Assembly (NCBI GenBank): GCA_003157315.1
Contig: PMJE01000271.1
Coordinates: 18,070 to 39,027 of the forward strand
Source: Myxococcales bacterium
GTDB taxonomy: Bacteria; Myxococcota; Polyangia; Fen-1088
Length of the DNA: 20,958 nt
Direction: 5' to 3'
The position numbers were made by a program, and so were the translations under genes. The notes beneath the pieces are model-generated. The model was not told the origin of the DNA and made no database searches. It saw only the letters and a list, made by a program, of their open reading frames with translations. This document shows positions 7,151-13,754 of this stretch, piece after piece (position 1 is the first letter of the stretch; every line of letters begins with the position of its first letter).

Positions 7151-7872
7151 GTGAAGCATCTTCGAGCGTTGGCGTTAGTGCGGGCGCCAACCCTTCCGGG
7201 CAGCCTGTGACACCGGCGGTGGTGGAGCACGCCCGGGTCAGAACCGCGGTGGAGATTGACCGGCGTGCCGTGATCCTGCGTAACCCCCTTTCGGCGCGTG
7301 CGGCCAGTTTCCGCATGTTGCGCCACCGGCTGGCTGACCGGGGCGATCCCAAGGTTGTCCTCGTCACCAGCGCCAACGACGGGGAGGGCAAGACTACCTG
7401 CGCGCTCAATCTGGCCTGGGCGCTGGCGGAGTCGGGACGAAACCGGGTTCTGCTGCTGGAGGCCAACACCGCACGGCCGGGGATGGCCGCGCTCTTGGGT
7501 TTCTTGCCGCCGGGCTGTTTTCTGGAACAGCTCGTCCAGTACCGAGCCGAGCCCGCGCGCGCCTGGACGGTTGCGCGGGGCCCCCACGATCTCGACGTGC
7601 TGGCCGTGCACCAAGGCCCCGAGCCGCACCCGCCTATGCACGGGCCCAGCCTGATGGCGGCGATTGCCAGCCTGCGCGCCGCCTACGACTACATCGTCAT
7701 CGACACCTCTTCGATCCTCACTGGGCTGGATGTGCCCCTCTTGCAAGACATGGCCGACGGCATAGTGATCGCGGCGCGCGCCCGCCAGACCCGCGGACGC
7801 GCTCTTCACGCAGCGCTGGGACAGGCTGGGGTTTCACGCGTCTTGGGAGTGGTGTTGATGGATTCTGGCTAG
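7147..7872 (+). CDS. BY-kinase-like P-loop ATPase (CpsD/CapB/Wzc cytoplasmic-domain family), probably inactive as a tyrosine kinase
   Basis: The product is 241 residues from GTG 7147, with ribosome site GGAGG at 7137-7141. After a flexible start, NPLSARAASFRMLRHRL (46-62) matches the EAFRxLRTNL helix of BY-kinases. Walker A is SANDGEGKTT (75-84) and Walker B is YIVID (182-186). Walker A' at 101-110 reads VLLLEANTAR where the family normally has a hydrophobic run then D-x-D-x-R, so both acidic positions are changed (Asp to Glu105, Asp to Asn107). The protein stops right after the core with no C-terminal tyrosine cluster. ATP binding is likely kept, but classic autophosphorylation looks unlikely. 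It probably acts as the cytoplasmic ATPase partner of the two PCPs before it. A MinD-like ParA protein is the main alternative, but the operon context argues against it. Confidence 0.8.
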   Translation: MSEASSSVGVSAGANPSGQPVTPAVVEHARVRTAVEIDRRAVILRNPLSARAASFRMLRHRLADRGDPKVVLVTSANDGEGKTTCALNLAWALAESGRNRVLLLEANTARPGMAALLGFLPPGCFLEQLVQYRAEPARAWTVARGPHDLDVLAVHQGPEPHPPMHGPSLMAAIASLRAAYDYIVIDTSSILTGLDVPLLQDMADGIVIAARARQTRGRALHAALGQAGVSRVLGVVLMDSG

Positions 7873-7900
7873 CCCCTTGCCGGCCACCCGCGAAGAAAAT

Positions 7901-7927
7901 GCGCAGATGCTGCGCCTAGCTGGCTAG
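7901..7927. repeat. Two adjacent small inverted repeats after the BY-kinase gene
   Basis: GCGCAG-ATG-CTGCGC (7901-7915) is a perfect 6-bp inverted repeat. It abuts CTAGC-TG-GCTAG (7916-7927), a perfect 5-bp inverted repeat. They follow the BY-kinase stop by 28 bp and precede the sigma54-like element by 34 bp. They could be a Rho-assisted terminator hairpin or an activator site. No T-run follows. Confidence 0.35.
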
Positions 7928-7961
7928 CACCTTTCCGGCGCATCGCCTGGTTGGTATCCGG

Positions 7962-7977
7962 TGGCCCGGTTAGTGCA
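7962..7977 (+). promoter_or_regulatory. Sigma54 (RpoN) -24/-12 promoter candidate upstream of the Ser/Thr kinase
   Basis: TGGCCCG-GTTA-GTGCA matches the sigma54 consensus TGGCACG-N4-TTGCW at 10 of 12 defined positions, with exact GG-N10-GC spacing (GG 7963-7964, GC 7975-7976). The expected transcript start is near 7988, giving a leader of about 57 nt before the kinase GTG at 8045. It is non-coding and in the correct direction. It is the main recognisable promoter signal in the 172-bp gap. Confidence 0.55.
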
Positions 7978-7997
7978 TCTCATAACAAGGGACACAC

Positions 7998-8045
7998 ATG
8001 CTCCTACAAGAGTTCGCGCCGGTCGCTAGCAAGGAGGATGCGTAG
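7998..8045 (+). CDS. Possible 15-codon leader ORF coupled to the Ser/Thr kinase
   Basis: ATG 7998 opens MLLQEFAPVASKEDA and stops at TAG 8043-8045. The G of the stop is the first base of the kinase GTG start (TAGTG), a typical layout for termination-reinitiation coupling. AAGGGA at 7987-7992 could serve as its ribosome site, but if transcription starts near 7988 this would sit at the extreme 5' end. The strong kinase ribosome site AAGGAGG (8031-8037) lies within the small ORF. No known leader peptide is recognised and chance occurrence is possible. Confidence 0.3.
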   Translation: MLLQEFAPVASKEDA

Positions 8046-9691
8046 TGAGGAAAACCAAAGCCAAGCCCGACAACGCTCTCGATACCATCCTGCAGGCAGG
8101 CCAGCTAGTTGGCGGGAAGTACCGAGTTGATCACTTGCTCGGTGAGGGTGGAATGGCGGCGGTATGGGCGGGTACCAATGAACGTACCGGGAAGCGAGTA
8201 GCCCTGAAGGTGATTCTGCGCTCCTTGGCGACCACGCGCGAGGCGCAGGGGCTCTTTCAGAGCGAGGCATTGGCCGCAAGCCGAGTGAACCATCCCAACG
8301 TCGTGACGGTCTTCGATATCATCGAGCACGAGGGAATGGCCTGCATCGTGATGGAGTTGCTCGACGGAGAGCCGCTGGGCAGCTACATCGCACGCAAGAA
8401 ATTCCTCAGCGTCAACGAGGCGACGTCGCTGCTCCTACCCGCCATGCATGGGGTGGCAGCGGCCCACGCTCAGGGCGTGATCCACCGCGATCTCAAGCCG
8501 CAAAACATCTTCATTTGCATTGGGCCAGACGGGCGCATCGTGACCACAAAGGTGTTGGATTTCGGCATCTCGGTCATGGTGGAACGGGCGATGGACCCGC
8601 CGGCCGGGCAGACCCCGGCGTTGGCCATGGGCACGCCGTCTTACATGTCTCCCGAGCATGTTCTGGGTGCGGCACAGATCGATGAACGTGCCGATGTGTA
8701 CGGTTTCGGCGTGTTGCTGTACGAGTCGCTGACCGGACAGACGCCGTTTCCTGGTGAACCGGGACCAGATCTCTTTCACCGAATCCTGAATGAACCCGCG
8801 CCCCGAGTGACGTTGTTTCGTCCTGATTTGCCGCCTGGTTTGGTGCGCATCATCGAAAAGGCTATGGCCAAGCAGCCAGACGATCGCTACCCGGACTTGA
8901 CCCGGATGGCGAATGCTCTCGAAGACGAGTTGGCGCCGCCCACACCTTTGCCGCGCTTGCTCACGCCGCTGCCTTTGCTTGGCGCACGCGCTCCCCAGTC
9001 TGGCGAATCGGAGCCCGCGGTCATGGCCATTGCCAGGCGGGAGCCTTCTGGCCCGCATCAGGGGACGATACTCTATGGCGCGCATTTCCTGGAAAAGGAG
9101 AGCAGCCCCTCCGATGGCGGATCTAGTCTCGGCCCGGAACTGCCAGCGCCCCCGCCACCCCTAGGACGCGAGACGATGCTGAGACCGTCGTTGCTGAGAG
9201 TGCCGTTCTCCGGCGTAAGATCGCTGTTTACGCCCCGTGGCCGTCGTGGGTTGGCTGGGGTCGGACTCGCCGTCGCGCTGGCTCTCGGGGTGTGGATGTC
9301 CATGCAAGGTGGCAGTCAGGTGCGAGCGCCTAGCCCAGCACCGGTCGTCAATGCCAGGCCGCCAGCCAGCGAACCCGCCACGCCGCCGCCGCTTTCTGCC
9401 GTAGAGCAAGCTACCCCCGTCGTTCCCGCGGAGACTGCCGAACCCCTGCTGCTGACTCAGCCGACTCCACCGGTTGCAAGTGCGGTTGCAACCGGTGAGC
9501 ACAGCAGGCATTCGGGCGGCGGGGCGGTGATGCGCGGTCGCACACAAGTGGCGGTGCGGGAAGCGCGGAAAGGCCCCTTGCCGCGAAAGCAGTGGAATGG
9601 ATCGGGACTGGAGCCACCTCCGCTGCGTGCTGGCGCATCGGCGAGGGAGGCGGTGCCGCGCGCTGGCCGTCTGTCTGAGGACGACTTCTAG
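8045..9691 (+). CDS. Transmembrane Ser/Thr protein kinase (PknB-type)
   Basis: The product is 548 residues from GTG 8045, with a strong ribosome site AAGGAGG seven bases upstream. A complete Hanks kinase domain covers about 26-296: glycine loop GEGGMAAV (33-40), Lys55 in VALKV, Glu74, catalytic HRDLKPQN (147-154), DFG (172-174), MGTPSYMSPEH (195-205) and DVYGFGVLLYESLTG. All catalytic residues are present, so it should be active. A Pro-rich linker, one TM segment at about 402-419 and an outer tail of about 130 residues rich in Pro, Ala and Thr follow. The tail shows no PASTA repeats or other known sensor domain. Such kinases are abundant in myxobacteria. Candidate substrates nearby are the STAS protein, the PCP tails and the nucleotidyltransferase, all inferred from position only. 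A sigma54-like promoter precedes it. Confidence 0.93.
   Translation: MRKTKAKPDNALDTILQAGQLVGGKYRVDHLLGEGGMAAVWAGTNERTGKRVALKVILRSLATTREAQGLFQSEALAASRVNHPNVVTVFDIIEHEGMACIVMELLDGEPLGSYIARKKFLSVNEATSLLLPAMHGVAAAHAQGVIHRDLKPQNIFICIGPDGRIVTTKVLDFGISVMVERAMDPPAGQTPALAMGTPSYMSPEHVLGAAQIDERADVYGFGVLLYESLTGQTPFPGEPGPDLFHRILNEPAPRVTLFRPDLPPGLVRIIEKAMAKQPDDRYPDLTRMANALEDELAPPTPLPRLLTPLPLLGARAPQSGESEPAVMAIARREPSGPHQGTILYGAHFLEKESSPSDGGSSLGPELPAPPPPLGRETMLRPSLLRVPFSGVRSLFTPRGRRGLAGVGLAVALALGVWMSMQGGSQVRAPSPAPVVNARPPASEPATPPPLSAVEQATPVVPAETAEPLLLTQPTPPVASAVATGEHSRHSGGGAVMRGRTQVAVREARKGPLPRKQWNGSGLEPPPLRAGASAREAVPRAGRLSEDDF
9468..9497. repeat. Perfect 12-bp inverted repeat inside the kinase 3' coding region
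   Basis: CACCGGTTGCAA (9468-9479) is perfectly inverted as TTGCAACCGGTG (9486-9497) across a 6-bp spacer. It lies in the part of the kinase gene encoding the low-complexity outer tail, about 207 bp upstream of the sigma54-like element at 9704. A perfect dyad of this length suggests a protein-binding site, for example an enhancer site for a sigma54 activator, or an RNA hairpin. Confidence 0.6.
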
Positions 9692-9703
9692 TCCATGCCG
9701 GGC

Positions 9704-9719
9704 TGGCCTGGGTCTTGCA
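9704..9719 (+). promoter_or_regulatory. Sigma54 (RpoN) -24/-12 promoter candidate upstream of the nucleotidyltransferase
   Basis: TGGCCTG-GGTC-TTGCA has exact GG-N10-GC spacing (GG 9705-9706, GC 9717-9718) and a perfect -12 TTGCA. It matches the consensus at 10 of 12 defined positions. It starts 12 bp after the kinase stop codon. The predicted transcript start near 9730 leaves about 43 nt before ATG 9773, including a strong ribosome site AGGAGGG at 9761-9767. Confidence 0.6.
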
Positions 9720-9772
9720 AATGCGAGTGGCTGCGCACTTGATGACCGACACCTGAGACAAGGAGGGTGGTC

Positions 9773-10744
9773 ATGTCCCAGTCCGAAAACCTACACGCAA
9801 TCATCCTGGCCAGCGGTGAAGACCATGCTCTGAGGTCGCTTAGCGAGGCGCTCGGCGGAGTAGACCTTCCCAAACAGTTTGCCTCGATTGCCGCCGGAGG
9901 ATCTCTGCTGCAACAGACGGTGATGCGGTATGCCGGCCTGGTGCCGCCTGAACGCACGGTTGTCTTGGTGGAGGCAGCCCACCAGGAGGTGGCGCGCGCC
10001 CAATTGCGGAGGTGGCCTGGGATTGAGATCATCACGCGGCCGGCGGAATGCGGCGCGGGTCTCGACCTGCTCTTGCCGCTAGGACGGGTCTTTTCGCGCA
10101 GCCCAGACGCGCGTGTGCTGGTGACGCCAGCTGATCACTACGTGCCCCATCCCGAGGCATTGGTCGACGCGGTGGTGGCCGCAAATCATGCTTTGGACCA
10201 GGCTGCGGTGATTCTCGTAGGTGTGGCGGGTGGCCACCAGAGGTCCAAGCACGGCTGGATCATACCTGGGCAGCCGCTTGACGGGCGGATTGCCGCCGTG
10301 GCACATCTGGCAGAGGGTGTCTCGCCTGTGCTGGCGGCAGAGCTGACCGCGGCCGGCGCATTGTGGAATACCTCGACGGTGGTAGGACGCGCCGAGCACC
10401 TGTGGTACTTGGCCGCGCTTCAGTTGCCCATGCAGGCAGAAGCTGTGGCCCGTCTTTGGGCAGGCAAAGGCTCGCTTGCGAATGCGGCCGCGACAGCTTG
10501 CCTAATGCCGGACGTCGAGCTGAATGGCGCGCTCTTGCGAGGCGCCAAGAATCTGGCCACGATCGCGGTGCGCGGATCAGGCTGGACAGACTGGACTAGT
10601 CCAGAGCAGGTGATGGATTCGATCGAGGATCCCAGGGAGCTGGAGCTTCTTCTCTCGCGCATTCTGCTGCACCAGCGGAACATTGGGCGAACCGAGCTGC
10701 GGCCGCGGTTCCCAACGATCTCGCGCCACGCCAGCGCAGCCTGA
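9773..10744 (+). CDS. Mannose-1-phosphate guanylyltransferase-like protein with degenerate signature loop
   Basis: The product is 323 residues from ATG 9773, chosen because the ribosome site AGGAGGG (9761-9767) is correctly spaced for it; GTG 9767 overlaps that site. The fold matches the NTP_transferase/GMP family: HAIILA at the N-terminus, LPKQF (32-36), GGSLLQQTVMRYAGLVPPERTVVLV, RPAECGAG (89-96), VLVTPADHY (115-123) and GALWNTSTVVG (195-205). The defining loop GGxGxRLWPLS is replaced by ASGEDHALRSLS (residues 13-24), and the usual F-x-EKP sugar-binding stretch is not evident near AAVAHLAEG. It may have lost or changed catalysis and act as a regulator, or use an unusual substrate. It sits between a kinase and envelope-protein genes and has its own sigma54-like promoter. 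The family is fairly sure; the activity is uncertain. Confidence 0.7.
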   Translation: MSQSENLHAIILASGEDHALRSLSEALGGVDLPKQFASIAAGGSLLQQTVMRYAGLVPPERTVVLVEAAHQEVARAQLRRWPGIEIITRPAECGAGLDLLLPLGRVFSRSPDARVLVTPADHYVPHPEALVDAVVAANHALDQAAVILVGVAGGHQRSKHGWIIPGQPLDGRIAAVAHLAEGVSPVLAAELTAAGALWNTSTVVGRAEHLWYLAALQLPMQAEAVARLWAGKGSLANAAATACLMPDVELNGALLRGAKNLATIAVRGSGWTDWTSPEQVMDSIEDPRELELLLSRILLHQRNIGRTELRPRFPTISRHASAA

Positions 10745-10745
10745 A

Positions 10746-10763
10746 CGCTACGAATCGGTAGCG
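10746..10763 (+). terminator. Hairpin just after the nucleotidyltransferase stop
   Basis: CGCTAC-GAATCG-GTAGCG is a perfect 6-bp stem with a 6-nt loop beginning 2 bp after the stop codon. No T-run follows, so it is a terminator candidate only, or a protein-binding dyad. The rest of the 186-bp gap up to 10930 holds no gene I can support. Confidence 0.35.
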
Positions 10764-10910
10764 CAGCCACCCGGCAGCGCCACCGGATGGAAACGTGCCT
10801 TCAGCCGCGAGCACACTCGAGCGGTTGCTAGCGCTGACATGCCAAGGCCGCCAACTCCTCGCGGTCAAAGACGGCTCGCATCACGTCCGCTCTTGATCGG
10901 CTCTGGCGAA

Positions 10911-10926
10911 TGGCGCAATCATTGCC
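10911..10926 (+). promoter_or_regulatory. Weak sigma54-like element overlapping the start region of the PEGA gene
   Basis: TGGCGCA-ATCA-TTGCC keeps GG-N10-GC spacing (GG 10912-10913, GC 10924-10925) and matches 9 of 12 consensus positions. The predicted transcript start near 10937 falls after ATG 10931. It could drive this gene only if translation begins later, for example at TTG 10940 on a near-leaderless message. It may therefore be a chance match. Confidence 0.25.
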
Positions 10927-10930
10927 GACT

Positions 10931-12394
10931 ATGAGACGCTTGTCGAAGCTAGCCTTATCTGCGGTCTTTTGCTTGGGTGCTGTGGCGGGCGCAGGCATGG
11001 CTTGGGCGCAGGAGCAAACTGCTGCAGACCCCGAACTCCAGGCCGCCAAGGCGCAATTCGAGGAAGCCCAGATCCTCTATTTGCGTGAGCTGTGGGACGA
11101 CGCCGCGGCCAAGTTCCTGTCTGCCTACGAAAAGAAGCCCTTCAGCTCATTCCTCTTCAACGCCGCGGTCGCGTTCGAGAAGGCGCAGAAACTGGACCGT
11201 GCCATCGACATGTTTCAGCGCTATCTCGACAAGGATCCGCAGGCCCATGATGCTGCCGAGGTCAAGACACGCATCGAGAGTCTGAAGGCGGTGCTCGCAC
11301 CACCAGCCCCGGTCCCGGGAAAGAGCGAGAAGGCGCCCGTGCCTGCGACGGTGCTGCCCACCATCGCCACCAAAGGGTTGGTGATCATGGAGTCCAAGCC
11401 GACCGGCGCCAGCATCTACCTCAACGACAAGTCCAAGGGTACGTTCGCGACCACCCCATGGCAGGGCTCGCTGGAGCCGAAGCCGGTGAAGCTGATTTTC
11501 GAAGCTCAGGGGTACAAATCGGAAGAGCGAGAGATCACCCCACGTACCGACAAGGTGGTGGAGATATACATCGCGCTGTCTGAACAGCACTTTCTCGGCT
11601 GGATCGAGGTCATCGCCAACGTGCCGGGCGCCGACGTGTTCATTGATCGGCAGGACATCGGCGCCATCGGCAAGACGCCGTACACCGGGCACTTGAAGCC
11701 GGGCAAGCACACCGTCTGGGTAGCCAGGTCCGGGTACCAAATCGGTCAGAAGGAGATTACCGTCGAGCCGGGTACTGCAACCACGCACACCATCACGCTC
11801 GCGCCCGTCGAATACGCCCTGCTCAAGGCTGGCGGTGGGCAGAGTCAAGGCGCGCGTCTCATGGTCGACGGAGCTGCAGCCTGCACCATGCCCTGCGAAC
11901 AACAGGTCAAGCCGGGCGAACATCAAATCGTCGTGCAAAAGGACGGGATGGAACCCTACAAGGGCAAGCTGGTGACCGAACGCGCGGATGAGGCTACGCT
12001 GGAAGTGCAGTTCTCCCCAAAACCCCCGCGCAGGAAGGCATGGACCTATGCCGTGCTTTCGGCCTTGTCGTTCGGCGGCGGAATCTACTTGGGCGTGAAG
12101 GGCGGGGAGATCAAAGACCAAATCAACAGCGACATCGCCAATCCTGCCAAGCTCACCACCAGCAACGATTCGCGCAAAGTGACTGGCATGCGGTACTACG
12201 TTGGCGCCGATGTGCTGTTCGGAGTAGGGGCGCTGACGGGGCTGCTATCGCTGTGGAATTTTCTCGAATCGGGGCCGCCCAGCACGGCCAACCTCAAGAA
12301 GGTCAATCTGGCTGGGCCCGAACCAAAGCAGGTGAGCTTGGTTCCCTTCGGATTGCCAGGCGGCGCCGGGCTTTCCGCCGCAGGGAGATTCTAA
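10931..12394 (+). CDS. Exported TPR and PEGA-repeat envelope protein
   Basis: The product is 487 residues from ATG 10931. An in-frame ATG at 10910 would add seven residues before the signal peptide and is less likely. The signal peptide MRRLSKLALS...AWAQ ends near residue 27. A TPR-like helical region follows at about 36-120 (AQFEEAQILYLRELWDDAAAKFLSAYEKKP, FNAAVAFEKAQKLDRAIDMFQRYLDKDP). Three PEGA-type beta modules then lie at about 148-218, 224-291 and 295-361, each with a V/I-x-x-x-P-x-GA-x-hydrophobic-x-(I/V)-(D/N) start and a KPGKHTV or KPGEHQIV strand. Hydrophobic segments at about 371-389 and 415-445 may anchor it. PEGA/TPR proteins are common in myxobacterial envelopes, thought to bind other surface components. 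The next gene starts one base after its stop, so the two form an operon. Confidence 0.8.
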   Translation: MRRLSKLALSAVFCLGAVAGAGMAWAQEQTAADPELQAAKAQFEEAQILYLRELWDDAAAKFLSAYEKKPFSSFLFNAAVAFEKAQKLDRAIDMFQRYLDKDPQAHDAAEVKTRIESLKAVLAPPAPVPGKSEKAPVPATVLPTIATKGLVIMESKPTGASIYLNDKSKGTFATTPWQGSLEPKPVKLIFEAQGYKSEEREITPRTDKVVEIYIALSEQHFLGWIEVIANVPGADVFIDRQDIGAIGKTPYTGHLKPGKHTVWVARSGYQIGQKEITVEPGTATTHTITLAPVEYALLKAGGGQSQGARLMVDGAAACTMPCEQQVKPGEHQIVVQKDGMEPYKGKLVTERADEATLEVQFSPKPPRRKAWTYAVLSALSFGGGIYLGVKGGEIKDQINSDIANPAKLTTSNDSRKVTGMRYYVGADVLFGVGALTGLLSLWNFLESGPPSTANLKKVNLAGPEPKQVSLVPFGLPGGAGLSAAGRF

Positions 12395-12395
12395 G

Positions 12396-13751
12396 ATGCG
12401 CCAGACACTATTGGCGTTCTTTGCCCTGGTGCTTGCGGGTGGGTGCGATCCTGGCGAGTTCGGTGCGGCACTCGACCAGGCTCCGGTGCAGGTCATTGGC
12501 GATCCGGGTGGCTTCGGGTCGGACGTTGGTCGCGTGCTGCTGCCCCTGGCCCCACTGCCCAACATGGCAGCGCGCCTGTTGTTCGCAGGATCCCACCCAA
12601 ACCAGGGGGTCAGCTTGGCGGTGGCAAGTTTCGACCGCGACGGCAAGTCCCAGGTCCAGGCCGCGACGAGTGACGACCCGAACACGCTGGGTCTGACCTT
12701 CAGCCAAAACTCCGCCGAGAACGGGATCTCCAGTATGGCCGCGCTGAACGGCTCGACCACGGAGGTTCTCATCGCCCTGGGCATACCGAATCTCGTTTCT
12801 GCGCAGGGGCAAGGGGCGGTTGCGTTCGTCACCTTGGCTGCGGATGCCAACGGCAATGCGGACTTCGAGAGCGCCGCTGAGCTACCGCGCTTCGCGCCCG
12901 CTGAACCCCACTTTGGCTTGGCAGTTGCTGCTGGTCGCGTGACCCAGACTGCGGCCGATGAGTTGATTGTGGTTTCCGACGAGGGAGTTCACGCGCTGGG
13001 CTTCCCCACCAGCGACGTGGTTTCGGACGCGAAGTGCGCTGTTTCCATGGCGACACCCGCGGACCTATATCGGTCGCTCGCGGTCGCGGATTTTCTGCCC
13101 GACTCCGACTCCGGCGGCAGACAGGAAATCGCGGTCGGACTGCCAAACCCGGGTCTGACCGGAGCTGGACGCGTGCTCATCCTCCAGTACGACGCGGTCG
13201 CCGCCGACCTGTCTTGTCCGATCGAGCTGTCAGTTCCCAGCGACAACTCGCCTGGATTCGGCACGGCGTTGGCGGCGGTGCCGCACGCGGATGGCAAGTC
13301 CTTCGATCTGCTGGTGGGCGCGCCACCGGATCGAGTCTATCTCTTCGCCAGCCCCTTCAACGGCTCGCCGATCCAGGTGTTTTCCGGCGACGCCACCTCT
13401 CAGTTTGGACAAAGGGTAGCGCCGGCTCGCATCGGTGTCGGCGGCGCGCAGGAGATTGCAATCACCGCCTTGCAGGCCGACGTGGGCAGCACGAAGGCTG
13501 CGGGGAAGGTGCTCATCTACGCGCTGGATGGCGACGGCACAACCCCGGTCGCGGCTCTGAACGACAGCAGCCCGATCAACAAAGAGGACTTCGGCATTGG
13601 CCTGGCAGAGCTGGAATTCAACAACAGCAGCCCGATCTGCCCGAAGGGCAAGGACGCACACCTGCTGGTGGTGGGCGCCGACTTGGACATCTTCACGTTC
13701 TTCAATTTTCCCCACAGCGCAGCTGACCCGCGCTGCTTCGCCCAGAAATAG
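12396..13751 (+). CDS. FG-GAP repeat (beta-propeller-like) lipoprotein
   Basis: The product is 451 residues from ATG 12396, with ribosome site GGGAG at 12383-12387. The N-terminus is a lipoprotein signal with lipobox-like LAGGC and Cys17 followed by Asp. The body has recurring FG-GAP-like motifs: FGSDVG (40-45), FGLAVAAG (173-180), FGTALAAV (288-295), FGQRVAPA (337-344) and FGIGLAEL (399-406). These are separated by strands such as EIAVGLPNP, DLLVGAPPD, EIAITALQ and HLLVVGADL, the pattern of an integrin-alpha-like beta-propeller. Such proteins usually bind proteins or sugars at the cell surface, sometimes with calcium. Coupling to the TPR/PEGA gene suggests a shared envelope complex. It ends only 3 bp before the opposing hemH stop. 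The binding partner is unknown. Confidence 0.78.
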   Translation: MRQTLLAFFALVLAGGCDPGEFGAALDQAPVQVIGDPGGFGSDVGRVLLPLAPLPNMAARLLFAGSHPNQGVSLAVASFDRDGKSQVQAATSDDPNTLGLTFSQNSAENGISSMAALNGSTTEVLIALGIPNLVSAQGQGAVAFVTLAADANGNADFESAAELPRFAPAEPHFGLAVAAGRVTQTAADELIVVSDEGVHALGFPTSDVVSDAKCAVSMATPADLYRSLAVADFLPDSDSGGRQEIAVGLPNPGLTGAGRVLILQYDAVAADLSCPIELSVPSDNSPGFGTALAAVPHADGKSFDLLVGAPPDRVYLFASPFNGSPIQVFSGDATSQFGQRVAPARIGVGGAQEIAITALQADVGSTKAAGKVLIYALDGDGTTPVAALNDSSPINKEDFGIGLAELEFNNSSPICPKGKDAHLLVVGADLDIFTFFNFPHSAADPRCFAQK

Positions 13752-13754
13752 GGA

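Noticed and set aside
6492..7809. Two long minus-strand open frames (about 325 and 370 codons) opposite the second PCP and BY-kinase genes
   Set aside because: They are shadows of genes with clear Wzz and P-loop motifs; no recognisable domain or ribosome site.
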